DNA of 24,611 nt from Dehalococcoidales bacterium (GTDB taxonomy: Bacteria; Chloroflexota; Dehalococcoidia; E44-bin15). The DNA lies in the NCBI GenBank assembly GCA_012974295.1, contig JAAXQM010000278.1, positions 1 through 24,611 of the forward strand, in the 5' to 3' direction. Under the pieces are notes generated by a model. That model saw nothing but the letters and a program-made list of their open reading frames with translations. It had not been told where the DNA came from and did not search any database. Below are positions 14,790-23,482 of this stretch, one piece after another. The translations under genes were made by a program, and so were the position numbers. Each line of letters opens with the position of its first letter. Within the stretch, counting starts at the first letter, position 1.

Positions 14790-16466
14790 ATGAATGACAG
14801 GAAAAAGGGGGGGCACCAGGTAGCACCGCCAAGGACACAAGCTACCCGGGAGGAATTGCAGCAGACTGTTTCTGTTTTTAAGGATAACGAGCAATCGCTG
14901 GCAGCCCTGAACGCTATCTCTGATCTTATTACTCAACCCCTGGAAATTCGACAAGTCCTCACGCTTGTGGCCGACAAAACTATGGAAGTAATGGATGCAG
15001 ATGCTGTTCTTATATTCCTCGTAGATGAGAAAAATCAGCAGCTTATACTGGAAGTCAGCAAGGGAGCCTCACAGAAATTCGTATCCAGCGTGGAGAGGGT
15101 TAAAATAGGGGAAGGCTTTAACGGAACAGTGGCACAAACGGGTAACGTCCTGCTGGTGGATGATGCTACTACCGATCCTCTGTTAAGCAGGCAGGCTGTA
15201 GTTATCGAGGGAATACGGTCACAGCTTATCGTTCCTTTACGATCCAGGGGAAGGGTGATGGGAACCCTCTGCATAGCTAATCGCGTGCCTGGAAAGTTCC
15301 ACGTTGGTGAGGTGGCATTGCTAAGCAGTATTGGCAATACCCTTGGGGCTGGCCTTGAGAATGCCAGTCTTTTATCAGAAATGAAACAGGCGCTGACATT
15401 ATTACGACAATCGGAGGAGAAGTATCGCGACCTTTTCGAGAATGCCTATGATGCCATCTGGTTGCATGATTTAGATGGCAATATGCTTGCTTCGAACAAA
15501 GCGTGTGAGAAACTTACCGGGTACTCCTCAGGGGAGTTTAAGAATATACACATCTGTCAACTGTTTTCCAAGTATAGCCGTTCATGCGTGGAGCAGATAG
15601 AGCGGGGATTGATACTGAATGAGAATGTCGAATATCGCTGTGAAGGGGAATTGATCAAGAAAGGTGAGGCGACAGCCACTGTCCAGATAACAACCAGCTT
15701 AATATCCCATGATGGTGAAGTCGTAGGCTTTCAGCACTCCGCACGGGATATAACCGAAGAGAGGAAATTACAGGAGAACCTTCACTATTACCTGCAGCAG
15801 GTCACCAGAGCTCAAGAGGAAGAACGCAAACGGATCGCCCGGGAATTACATGACGAGACCCTGCAGAACTTAATCGCAATCTCTCGCCAGTTGGAGAAAA
15901 TCACCTCCAGCGATGCGCTATGGGAGGAGAGCATTGAAGTTGTGCGTGACTTCAAGAAAAAAATTGAGGTTGCAGTGCAGGAGATACGCCGTTTCAGCCA
16001 CGACCTGCGACCCTCAGTGCTCGATGATCTCGGTCTGCTGCCTGCACTGGAACTGCTGGCCGACGATCTAGACAAGCAGGGAATCGCTACCAGCTTCAAG
16101 ACGGTCGGCGAGGCGAGACGGCTTGTACCCGAGGTGGAGGTGATGCTATTTCGCATTGCGCAGGAGGCAGTAAGTAACATATGGCGACATTCTCAAGCTT
16201 CAGCAGCGGAACTTGTTATAGAGTTTAGCGATGCTTTGGTGAGGCTGAACATCGGCGATGACGGAAAAGGTTTTGGAGTACCTCAAAGGGTGGTTGATAT
16301 GGCTGGCCTGGGCAAGCTGGGATTGACAGGAATGTACGAGCGAGCCAAGTTGCTCGGCGGTAATCTAATGCTGACATCCAAGCGGGGTAAGGGGACAACG
16401 GTAACTGTCGAAGTACCCTTAAAAGCGTTCAATGGCGGTGGGAACACCAGCTATGGTAAAAAATAA
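14790..16466 (+). CDS. Sensor histidine kinase, GAF-PAS-HisKA_3-HATPase (NarX/DegS class)
   Basis: Probable cognate kinase of the preceding regulator, 558 residues, with no signal peptide or membrane helix, so it senses a cytoplasmic cue. A GAF domain covers about 38-190, and a PAS domain about 208-325, with YRDLFENAYDAIWLHDLDGN near its start. The HisKA_3 dimerisation domain has EEERKRIARELHDE with phospho-accepting H354. The ATPase domain has the N box near residue 458 (EAVSNIWRHS) and the G boxes IGDDGKGFG (about 487) and GLGKLGLTGM. These are the marks of kinases that work with NarL-type regulators. GAGGTG lies just upstream of the ATG. The ligand is not evident; GAF and PAS domains in such kinases bind haem, flavin, Fe-S or small molecules. 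Confidence 0.92.
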   Translation: MNDRKKGGHQVAPPRTQATREELQQTVSVFKDNEQSLAALNAISDLITQPLEIRQVLTLVADKTMEVMDADAVLIFLVDEKNQQLILEVSKGASQKFVSSVERVKIGEGFNGTVAQTGNVLLVDDATTDPLLSRQAVVIEGIRSQLIVPLRSRGRVMGTLCIANRVPGKFHVGEVALLSSIGNTLGAGLENASLLSEMKQALTLLRQSEEKYRDLFENAYDAIWLHDLDGNMLASNKACEKLTGYSSGEFKNIHICQLFSKYSRSCVEQIERGLILNENVEYRCEGELIKKGEATATVQITTSLISHDGEVVGFQHSARDITEERKLQENLHYYLQQVTRAQEEERKRIARELHDETLQNLIAISRQLEKITSSDALWEESIEVVRDFKKKIEVAVQEIRRFSHDLRPSVLDDLGLLPALELLADDLDKQGIATSFKTVGEARRLVPEVEVMLFRIAQEAVSNIWRHSQASAAELVIEFSDALVRLNIGDDGKGFGVPQRVVDMAGLGKLGLTGMYERAKLLGGNLMLTSKRGKGTTVTVEVPLKAFNGGGNTSYGKK

Positions 16467-16721
16467 TAACCTCCTCCTTAGAGCAGATTGACCAACACCA
16501 AGAAGTAACACTGACGGAAAACCCACGAACAGCGTTGTAGAAATCTGAAGCGCATACAGGGAGCAGTAAGGATAAATATACATCGGGTTGGGAAAGAGAA
16601 GATTGTGGTTCCATTGCTCTCAAAATCTCTCGGGAGACCGGAATCAAGGATTATAGCTTGCTGCAAGTATCAAGGAGTACCTGAGAGGCATCATTAGATA
16701 TTTCCCCTTTTGAGAAACATA
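16467..16721 (+). other. non-coding gap before the tetrapyrrole operon
   Basis: Some 255 bases with no supported gene or RNA. Only small stems are seen, for example TCTC-GG-GAGA near 16630 and CTTG-CTG-CAAG near 16658. No clear promoter, terminator or riboswitch is recognisable, so whether sirC has its own promoter is undecided. Confidence 0.4.
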
Positions 16722-17372
16722 ATGTCAAGTTATTATCCAATCTTCCTGGATTTAAAGGGACGGAGATGCGTCGTGGTTGGTGGAGGTTCGGTGGCAGAAC
16801 GTAAAATAGGGATGCTCCTTGAACACCAGGCGTCGGTGACAGTGATAAGTCCTACACTGTGCCAGGGATTGCAGCATCTTGCGGAGCAGGGTGCCATTCA
16901 AACGATTATTCGGAATTACCATACGGGTGATCTGGAGGAAGCTTTCCTGGTTATTGCTGCTACCGATGACCCGTGTATCAATGCCGCCATAGCAGATCAA
17001 AGGGGAAAACAGAGGGCCCTGGTAAATGTAGTTGATAATCCCGAAATCTCCGATTTCATCGTCCCCGCACTGGTACGTCGTGGAGATATCACTATTGCTA
17101 TCTCCACTGCAGGCAAGAGCCCTGCATTAGCGCGAAAAATCCGAGCTGAGCTGGAGAAAAACTTTGGTGCAGAGTATGCTTCTTTGGTCAGGTTGGTCAA
17201 TGAGGTCCGCTCCGAATTAAAAAGTAGGGGTGTTACTGTTCATGGCGATGACTGGCAAGAAGTTTTAGACCTAGATTCACTGATAGAAATGATACGGGCT
17301 GGCCGAGCTGAGGAAGTAAAAGCAATCCTCCTTCACAATTTGAATAAGCTGGAAGGGGGGGGCACAAAGTGA
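16722..17372 (+). CDS. sirC: Precorrin-2 dehydrogenase / sirohydrochlorin ferrochelatase (SirC/CysG-N)
   Basis: Oxidises precorrin-2 to sirohydrochlorin with NAD and may insert iron to give sirohaem, the cofactor of sulfite reductase. From the ATG at 16722 it is 216 residues. A Rossmann motif CVVVGGGSVAERK lies at 16-28, and D105 in NVVDNPE matches the catalytic Asp of CysG/Met8. The segment SDFIVPALVRRGDITIAIST is the family signature. The reading frame is open to a TTG at 16710, but the ATG fits the family start better; its ribosome site is weak. It lacks the C-terminal methyltransferase of CysG, which is supplied by the cobA/hemD gene downstream. Its stop overlaps the hemA start as GTGA. 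Confidence 0.9.
   Translation: MSSYYPIFLDLKGRRCVVVGGGSVAERKIGMLLEHQASVTVISPTLCQGLQHLAEQGAIQTIIRNYHTGDLEEAFLVIAATDDPCINAAIADQRGKQRALVNVVDNPEISDFIVPALVRRGDITIAISTAGKSPALARKIRAELEKNFGAEYASLVRLVNEVRSELKSRGVTVHGDDWQEVLDLDSLIEMIRAGRAEEVKAILLHNLNKLEGGGTK
17355..17362 (+). repeat. G8 tract at the hemA ribosome site
   Basis: Eight consecutive G lie 6 bases before the hemA GTG, inside the end of sirC (glycine codons). The tract serves as part of the purine-rich ribosome site and is prone to slippage in replication or sequencing. Confidence 0.5.
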
Positions 17373-18649
17373 AGCTAGCTGATATGAATATTTGCGTAGT
17401 AGGCGTGAATCACAGCACGACAACAGTTGCGATTAGAGAGAAACTGGCTATCAGCACTAGACAGCTCAGTGATGCACTGGTTTCGCTTGGTAGCTACGTG
17501 GACCACGGTATTATTCTGTCTACATGCAATAGGACTGAGATTTATACGGTGAGCGGTGATGACCATAACACCGAGCAATCCAGTGCCGACTTCCTGAGGA
17601 ATTATTCAGCTTTATCAGATAAAGATCTACGACGCCATATTTATGTATATAAGGATAAAGGGGCCGTAGAGCATCTTTTTCGCGTGGCATCCGGGCTTAA
17701 CTCAATGATCATAGGTGAGTATGAGATCCTAGGGCAGGTAGCTCGAGCATTGGATGTTGCTGAAAGAGTTAAAATGGCGAATTTCCCCTTGTGTAATCTC
17801 TTCCGGAATGCTATCCGTACAGGTAGGCAGGTTCGGGAAGAGACATTGATTAGCAGAAATGCGCTTTCGGTTGGTTCTGTAGCGATAGATCTAGCTATAG
17901 GGGCTCTCGGTAGCCTCAGCAACTGTAGGGTTTTGGTTATCGGCGCTGGCGAAGCTGGTATGCTTGTGGCTAGAGCAGCTAAAGGAAGGGGTGCTCAGGA
18001 GATAGCTGTCACCAGCCGATCTGAGGAAAGAGCTGCAACAGTGGCGGCGGCGCTAGGGGGGGGGTTGGCTTCTATGAGCAACCTAGAAGCTGAGTTAAGT
18101 ATTTCAGATATAGTTATTAGCTGCACAGGAGCACCACATTTAATATTAGACCTGAACCTGCTAAAAGAGTCTATGAAAACTCGCCCAGAGCTACCTCTAG
18201 TGGTCATTGATATTGCAGTGCCCCGGGATGTAGATCCAGCAGTAGAGCAAATAAACAATGTATTCCTGTACAATATCGACCACCTCACCGAGGTTTCCGA
18301 GTCAAATCGTGAGTTGAGAGAGAAGGAAATCCATAGTGCTGAGGCAATTATTGATACGCAAGCAGATAAATTCTTCCGGTGGTGGCGAGCTCTGGAGGTA
18401 AGGCCCACAGTAAGTGCCCTAGTAAAGAAAACCGAGGGCATACGCCGACGGCAATTATCCGCGACGGTTAAGAAACTTAACGGATTATCTGAGGAAGAGC
18501 TAGCCAGCCTGGATGCCATGACTAAAGCAATTGTAAAAAAAATACTCCATGAACCAATACAGTACCTTAAAGAACATCCACATCATGTAGAAAGCCATAC
18601 GAAATTGGTTCGTGATATTTTCGGTCTTGACGGGGACAAGAGAGAGTGA
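17369..18649 (+). CDS. hemA: Glutamyl-tRNA reductase
   Basis: First enzyme of the C5 pathway: reduces glutamyl-tRNA(Glu) to glutamate-1-semialdehyde with NADPH. The 426 residues include the GVNHSTTTVAIREK start, the catalytic cysteine C53 in LSTCNRTEIY, and the conserved GEYEILGQV. The NADPH fold is VLVIGAGEAGMLVARAA near 190. The C-terminal dimerisation helix is complete. The GTG overlaps the sirC stop (GTGA) and follows a purine-rich tract. An ATG at 17384 is a plausible alternative start that would make the catalytic residue C48. A G9 run (18056-18064) encodes three glycines, residues 230-232. HemL downstream acts on its unstable product. Confidence 0.95.
   Translation: MKLADMNICVVGVNHSTTTVAIREKLAISTRQLSDALVSLGSYVDHGIILSTCNRTEIYTVSGDDHNTEQSSADFLRNYSALSDKDLRRHIYVYKDKGAVEHLFRVASGLNSMIIGEYEILGQVARALDVAERVKMANFPLCNLFRNAIRTGRQVREETLISRNALSVGSVAIDLAIGALGSLSNCRVLVIGAGEAGMLVARAAKGRGAQEIAVTSRSEERAATVAAALGGGLASMSNLEAELSISDIVISCTGAPHLILDLNLLKESMKTRPELPLVVIDIAVPRDVDPAVEQINNVFLYNIDHLTEVSESNRELREKEIHSAEAIIDTQADKFFRWWRALEVRPTVSALVKKTEGIRRRQLSATVKKLNGLSEEELASLDAMTKAIVKKILHEPIQYLKEHPHHVESHTKLVRDIFGLDGDKRE
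18056..18064 (+). repeat. G9 homopolymer within hemA
   Basis: Nine G in frame encode Gly230-Gly232, between the Rossmann fold and the next segment. The frame remains open on both sides, so the count here is in the functional phase. A single-base slip would truncate HemA. Confidence 0.6.
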
Positions 18650-19581
18650 GCAAGAACATAGTTGTTGGTTCGCGGAGTAGCAGGCTAGCAGTATTACAGG
18701 CAAAAGAGCTCATGGGGCAACTGAGAAATGCAATGCCCGAGCTTGAACTTAGCCTTGTCAAGATTAAAACGCAGGGCGACAAAGACCACAAATCTCCTCT
18801 CATCCAAATAGGTGGACGTGGAGTATTCGTAAAGGAACTTGAGGATGCCTTGCTCGGGGGCGAGATAGATATAGCGGTACATAGTCTTAAGGATATGCCC
18901 AGCCAACTTGCGGCCGGGCTTGAAATAGCAGCAGTGCCAGTACGACGTGACCCACGGGACGCTCTGGTCTCTGGCTCACGTAGGACACTGGCCCAATTAC
19001 CTCCCGGAGCCCGCATTGGTACCGGCAGTCAGCGGCGTGCTGTGGAATTACAGGCTTTCCGTCCCGATCTTAAGATATGCCCTTTAAGGGGCAATGTTGA
19101 TACTCGGGTAAACAAGGTGCGCTCTGGAGAGTTAGACGGAATTATCGTCGCCGCTGCTGCTCTTGAACGTATGGGCTGGCGGGACAAAGCGACCGAGTAT
19201 CTACCGATCGAAATTTTTATGCCAGCGGCATGTCAGGGAGCACTGGGTGTGGAAGTGAGGGCAGGAGATGGAGCAGCAGCAACAGTAGCTTTGGTTAACG
19301 ATGAAGCCAGTTGGCAGACGACTACTGCTGAGCGAGCATTCCTGCGCACCCTGGGCGGTGGCTGTCGGTCCGCCATAGCTGCCATTGCCCGCGTAGAAGA
19401 CTACGATACCCTGCATATAGAGGGTATGGTGGCAGGGACGCTATCGAGAAAGGTAATCAGGGCAAAACTATCGGGCTTATCACAGATGCCAGAGCAACTT
19501 GGCGAGAGGCTCGCTCAGAAGATGTTGGATATGGGCGCTGGAAAGCTTATTGAGGAGGCGCTGTTATCTACGAATCAGTGA
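18646..19581 (+). CDS. hemC: Hydroxymethylbilane synthase (porphobilinogen deaminase)
   Basis: Condenses four porphobilinogen units to hydroxymethylbilane in the cytoplasm. The 311 residues start with NIVVGSRSSRLAVLQAKELM. They include the substrate-binding stretch VHSLKDMPSQL, the GTGSQRRAVEL loop, and C240 in LGGGCRSAIAA, which carries the dipyrromethane cofactor. The length is normal for the family. The GTG start overlaps the hemA stop as GTGA, and its own stop overlaps the next start in the same way. Confidence 0.96.
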   Translation: MSKNIVVGSRSSRLAVLQAKELMGQLRNAMPELELSLVKIKTQGDKDHKSPLIQIGGRGVFVKELEDALLGGEIDIAVHSLKDMPSQLAAGLEIAAVPVRRDPRDALVSGSRRTLAQLPPGARIGTGSQRRAVELQAFRPDLKICPLRGNVDTRVNKVRSGELDGIIVAAAALERMGWRDKATEYLPIEIFMPAACQGALGVEVRAGDGAAATVALVNDEASWQTTTAERAFLRTLGGGCRSAIAAIARVEDYDTLHIEGMVAGTLSRKVIRAKLSGLSQMPEQLGERLAQKMLDMGAGKLIEEALLSTNQ

Positions 19582-21104
19582 GTGGCAAAGTCTATCTGGT
19601 GGGTGCCGGGCCCGGTGATCCTGAACTCGTCACACTCAAGGCTGCTAAATGCCTGGCTGAGGCTGATGTTGTAATATACGACAGGTTAGTAGATGACCGC
19701 CTGCTTATAGATGTACCATCAAAGGCAGAATTGATATATGTTGGTAAGAAAGCTGGACACCATACCCTTGAACAGCCCAAAATAAACCAGCTTCTAGTAG
19801 ACAAGGCTAAAGAGGGTAAGATTGTGGTGAGGCTTAAAGGGGGAGACCCCTTTCTTCTCGGCCGTGGTGGTGAAGAAGCTGAGGCGCTGTCAAATGTCGG
19901 CATACCATTCGTGGTAGTCCCCGGTGTCACTTCTTCAATAGCAGTGCCTGCTTACGCTGGCATCCCTGTAACCCACCGCAGCCTAGCTTCGTCAGTAGGG
20001 ATAGTCACAGGACATGAGGATCCGACCAAGGGTGGCTCCAGCATTGTCTGGGAGAAGTTGGCCACCGGCGTTGATACCCTGGTTTTCCTAATGGGTACGG
20101 GTAATTTGGCACAGATAGCCGATGAGTTGGTGAGGAATGGACGTCCACCATCGACCCCGGTCGCCATCATTCGAGAAGGTACCAGCCCTCACCAGCAGAC
20201 ACTGGTAGGCACCCTGGCCGATATCGCTGCCAAAGCCACCGAGAGCGGTATTCAGTCCCCAGCACTCATCGTAGTCGGAGAAGTAGTGAGGCTCAGAGAG
20301 CGATTGCGCTGGTACGATAACCAGCCGCTCTTTGGCAAGCGGGTGCTAGTGACCAGGTCCAGGAAGCAAGCCAGCGTCCTCAGCCAGCTCCTTGCCCGCC
20401 ACGGTGTTATTCCGGTAGAATTGCCCACTATTGAGATACAGGCTATACCTGATAATAGGGAGCTTGATAAAGCTATTGCTCACTTGCCGGACTACTCATG
20501 GCTTATATTCACCAGCGTTAATGGCGTCGAAATCTTTTTTAGTCATCTGCACGACCTCGGACGTGACTCGAGGGCCCTGGGTGGAGTCAGGTTATGCGCA
20601 ATCGGCCCTGCCACTGCCGCTGCTCTGGAGCGCTTCGGGCTAATCGCCGACCGCATCCCTCCGGAGTATATTGGCGAGGCTATAGCTGAAAGCCTTCAGG
20701 AGGAAAACATAGCAGGCAAGCGCATCCTACTGCCCCGATCTGAAGCAGCCACTCCTGAATTAGTGACCAGGCTCGATCAACTTGGGGCTAAGGTAGATGA
20801 GATAGCCATCTATCGAACCGTCCTGCCTCAAGCAGACCCGGGCAGCGGAAAACAAATGCTGCTTGCAGGGGAAATTGATATTACCACTTTTACCAGTTCG
20901 TCCACAGTAAAGCATCTGGTTTCTTTGCTCGGCGCAGAGTGGGAAGCTGTAAACCGGACCAGGGTTGCCTGTATTGGGCCTGTCACAGCTGCAACCGCTG
21001 CCCAGCTAGGTGTACGCGTAGATGTTGTAGCAAAAGAGCACACCATCCCTGGCCTGGTTCAAGTCATAATCGAGGACTACCGAAAAAACAGGGAGGTTTC
21101 ATAG
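19578..21104 (+). CDS. cobA/hemD: Fused uroporphyrinogen-III C-methyltransferase and uroporphyrinogen-III synthase
   Basis: Bifunctional protein of 508 residues. The N-terminal half (about 1-245) is the SAM-dependent methyltransferase that makes precorrin-2. It has VYLVGAGPGDPELVTLKA at the start, VVRLKGGDPFLLGRGGEE, and VPGVTSSIAVPAYAGIPVTHR. The C-terminal half (from about 252, GKRVLVTRSR) is the HemD fold that closes hydroxymethylbilane to uroporphyrinogen III, with FTSVNGVE and the later TSSSTVKHL as typical segments. The fusion is common in anaerobes, including clostridia and sulfate reducers. It channels the product into precorrin-2 and so to sirohaem or cobalamin. GTG start with GTGA overlap to hemC; it shares one base with the hemB start. 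Confidence 0.94.
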   Translation: MSGKVYLVGAGPGDPELVTLKAAKCLAEADVVIYDRLVDDRLLIDVPSKAELIYVGKKAGHHTLEQPKINQLLVDKAKEGKIVVRLKGGDPFLLGRGGEEAEALSNVGIPFVVVPGVTSSIAVPAYAGIPVTHRSLASSVGIVTGHEDPTKGGSSIVWEKLATGVDTLVFLMGTGNLAQIADELVRNGRPPSTPVAIIREGTSPHQQTLVGTLADIAAKATESGIQSPALIVVGEVVRLRERLRWYDNQPLFGKRVLVTRSRKQASVLSQLLARHGVIPVELPTIEIQAIPDNRELDKAIAHLPDYSWLIFTSVNGVEIFFSHLHDLGRDSRALGGVRLCAIGPATAAALERFGLIADRIPPEYIGEAIAESLQEENIAGKRILLPRSEAATPELVTRLDQLGAKVDEIAIYRTVLPQADPGSGKQMLLAGEIDITTFTSSSTVKHLVSLLGAEWEAVNRTRVACIGPVTAATAAQLGVRVDVVAKEHTIPGLVQVIIEDYRKNREVS

Positions 21105-22093
21105 TGGCTTCATTTCCTCAGATTAGGCTTCGCCGCCTGCGACGCACTGCAGCGCTTAGAGAAATGGTCCAGGAGACCAGGCTGCATGTAACTGATCTTA
21201 TCTATCCTCTCTTCGTTGTTGCAGGACGGGGTGTTAAGAAAGAAATCCCCTCCCTCCCGGGAAATTTCCATCTCTCCTCTGACCTTCTCGTCAAAGAGGC
21301 CGAGAGTGCAGCCAATCTGGGTATACCGGCGGTACTGCTCTTCGGCTTACCTAAAACCAAGGATGATACAGGCTCCGGCGCTTACAACGCGAAAGGGGTT
21401 GTCCAGCAGGCAATTAAAGAGATCAAGCGGGCTATGCCGGAACTGGTGATCATCACCGATGTCTGCCTTTGCCAGTATACCAATCATGGGCAGTGCGGAG
21501 TGGTAGTAGACGGGTATGTGGACAATGATAAGACACTGGAGCTCATAACCCGAACTGCACTGTCACATGCTGAAGCTGGAGCTGATATGGTAGCACCTTC
21601 CGACATGATGGATGGCCGTGTGGCTGCCGTCCGTGGAGAACTGGATACCAACGGCTTCCAGAATACGATTATTCTATCCTACGCAGCTAAATATGCCTCA
21701 GCTTTCTACGGACCCTTTCGGGAGGCGGCTGAGTCCACTCCACAATTTGGTGATCGCTGCTCATACCAGCTTGACCCTCCAAATCTACGTCAGGCTTTGT
21801 ATGAAGTGGAAATGGATATCCAGGAGGGGGCTGATATCATTATGGTCAAACCAGCACTTGCCTATCTAGATATCATCGCGCAGGTGCGGCAGCGTTTCTA
21901 CGTCCCTGTAGCCGCCTTCAATGTCAGCGGTGAGTTTGCCATGATTAAAGCGGCAGCCGAAAAAGGTTGGCTCAATGAGGAAGCCTGTGTTATGGAGGTG
22001 CTCACCGCGATAAAGAGAGCTGGTGCAGACCTCATCGTAACCTACCATGCGAAGGAGGTAGCCCGTTGGCTGAAGTCGGGCAACCTGATATAG
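21104..22093 (+). CDS. hemB: Delta-aminolevulinic acid dehydratase (porphobilinogen synthase)
   Basis: Condenses two 5-aminolevulinate molecules to porphobilinogen. The GTG at 21104 gives 329 residues. The frame is open 55 codons further upstream, but that part lies inside cobA/hemD and is not HemB-like. GGGAGG sits 7 bases before the GTG, which shares its first base with the previous stop. C121, C123 and C131 in DVCLCQYTNHGQC are the active-site zinc ligands, so this is the zinc-dependent type. K196 (in SYAAKYASAFYGPF) and K249 (in IIMVKPALAYLD) are the Schiff-base lysines. The 3' end carries the ribosome site of hemL and overlaps it by 28 bases. Confidence 0.96.
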   Translation: MASFPQIRLRRLRRTAALREMVQETRLHVTDLIYPLFVVAGRGVKKEIPSLPGNFHLSSDLLVKEAESAANLGIPAVLLFGLPKTKDDTGSGAYNAKGVVQQAIKEIKRAMPELVIITDVCLCQYTNHGQCGVVVDGYVDNDKTLELITRTALSHAEAGADMVAPSDMMDGRVAAVRGELDTNGFQNTIILSYAAKYASAFYGPFREAAESTPQFGDRCSYQLDPPNLRQALYEVEMDIQEGADIIMVKPALAYLDIIAQVRQRFYVPVAAFNVSGEFAMIKAAAEKGWLNEEACVMEVLTAIKRAGADLIVTYHAKEVARWLKSGNLI

Positions 22094-23391
22094 AAGCGAG
22101 AATCAATAGAGAGGGTTCTGATAAGCTGTTCGCCGAGGCAGGGCGCTATATCGCCGGTGGGGTCAACAGCCCGGTAAGAGCCTTTCGAGCCGTTGGGGGC
22201 AGGCCGCTCTTCATCAGCAAAGGGCAGGGTTCTCATATCTACGATGTTGATGGTAACGCCTTCGTAGATTACGTCTGCTCATGGGGAGCGCTTATCACCG
22301 GCCATGCCCACCCGCAAATAGTCGCTGCTCTAAAGGACGTCGTAGAAAACGGAACGAGCTTTGGAGCGCCAACGGAAAGAGAGACACTCCTTGCCAGAAT
22401 GATAACCGGCGCCATACCCTCCATGCAGCTCGTGCGCTTTGTCAATTCAGGTACAGAAGCTACCATGAGTGCCCTGCGGCTAGCGCGAGCCTTCACCGGC
22501 AGGGATAAGATACTTAAGTTCTCCGGCTGCTACCATGGACACTCCGATAGCCTTCTAGCCAAAGCGGGATCAGGGATTGCAACCCTGGGTCTGCCCGACA
22601 GCGCCGGCGTGCCGAGGGCTCATACGAGGAACACCATCGTCGCGGCCTACAATAGTCTCGAAAGTGTTAAAAGGATTTTCCGCCGCTTTGGTGAACAGAT
22701 AGCAGCTATTATCGTCGAGCCGGTGGCGGCCAACATGGGGGTAGTACCGCCTAAGCCCGGTTTTCTGGAAGGCTTGCGCAGTATTTCCAACGATAACGGT
22801 AGCTTGCTTATCTTCGATGAGGTAATAACCGGCTTCCGCCTGGCCTACGGTGGAGCCCAGGGAATATATGGAGTGTCACCCGATCTAACCTGTCTTGGCA
22901 AGATTATCGGCGGCGGCTTACCCGTGGGTGCATATGGCGGTCGAAAGGGTATCATGGAGTTGGTGGCTCCACTTGGGCCCGTGTACCAGGCAGGCACTCT
23001 ATCCGGCAATCCGTTAGCTATGGCTGCCGGAATTGAGGCTCTCAGCATTCTGCGTGAACCAGGCACTTACACGAAGTTAGATGATCGATCTACTATGCTG
23101 GCTCGAGGGCTGGAGAGAGCAGCAGCAAAGGCCGGAGTTAAGCTATCAGTCACCCGTGTAGGCTCTATCCTTACTCCATTCTTCAATCTCAGCGATATTA
23201 CCGACTATACGTCAGCTCTTTCCTCAGATACAGCTCTCTATGCCCGTTTCTTCAATCATATGTTGGAGCAAGGTATCTATCTACCACCATCGCAGTTTGA
23301 AGCAGTTTTCATGTCCTTAGCACATACTGAAGAAGACATCGAGAAAACGCTCTCGGCCGCTTCTATAGCCATTCGTACCTGCGTAGCATGA
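22066..23391 (+). CDS. hemL: Glutamate-1-semialdehyde 2,1-aminomutase
   Basis: PLP enzyme that converts glutamate-1-semialdehyde to 5-aminolevulinate, second step of the C5 route. The 441 residues include IAGGVNSPVRAFRAVGG, the cofactor-binding VNSGTEATMSALRLAR, FDEVITGFR, and the PLP lysine K279 in CLGKIIGGGLPVGAYGG. The start is a TTG at 22066. It has a strong GGAGG 7 bases upstream within hemB, and no ATG or GTG is available before conserved sequence, so a 28-base overlap with hemB is real. Class III aminotransferases of other function are excluded by the VNSPVRAF and LSGNPLAMAAG signatures. Confidence 0.95.
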   Translation: MAEVGQPDIEARINREGSDKLFAEAGRYIAGGVNSPVRAFRAVGGRPLFISKGQGSHIYDVDGNAFVDYVCSWGALITGHAHPQIVAALKDVVENGTSFGAPTERETLLARMITGAIPSMQLVRFVNSGTEATMSALRLARAFTGRDKILKFSGCYHGHSDSLLAKAGSGIATLGLPDSAGVPRAHTRNTIVAAYNSLESVKRIFRRFGEQIAAIIVEPVAANMGVVPPKPGFLEGLRSISNDNGSLLIFDEVITGFRLAYGGAQGIYGVSPDLTCLGKIIGGGLPVGAYGGRKGIMELVAPLGPVYQAGTLSGNPLAMAAGIEALSILREPGTYTKLDDRSTMLARGLERAAAKAGVKLSVTRVGSILTPFFNLSDITDYTSALSSDTALYARFFNHMLEQGIYLPPSQFEAVFMSLAHTEEDIEKTLSAASIAIRTCVA

Positions 23392-23428
23392 TTCGTCTTT
23401 ACAGGCTCCTAAGCTATACAGGTGAGGC

Positions 23429-23482
23429 ATGGAGGAACTGACGACCTGGCTTCATAGCTTTCCTGCGAAAGCCGGGGATTAG
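23429..23482 (+). CDS. possible 17-residue leader ORF before ccmE
   Basis: An ATG at 23429 opens a frame of 17 codons (MEELTTWLHSFPAKAGD) whose TAG directly abuts the ccmE ATG. A purine-rich AGGTGAGG lies immediately before the ATG, closer than normal. The ccmE start itself has only a weak ribosome site, so coupling through this frame is conceivable. It may equally be chance. Confidence 0.15.
   Translation: MEELTTWLHSFPAKAGD

Noticed and set aside
14746..14793. 15-residue frame overlapping the kinase start as ATGA
   Set aside because: No ribosome site upstream of its ATG, while the kinase has its own GAGGTG; probably chance.
16467..16721. riboswitch or tRNA upstream of the tetrapyrrole operon
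   Set aside because: No cobalamin-box-like core, T-box or cloverleaf pattern could be made out by eye.
20939..21103. 55-codon N-terminal extension of the hemB reading frame
   Set aside because: It lies inside cobA/hemD, does not resemble HemB, and a GTG with a good ribosome site sits at the family start.
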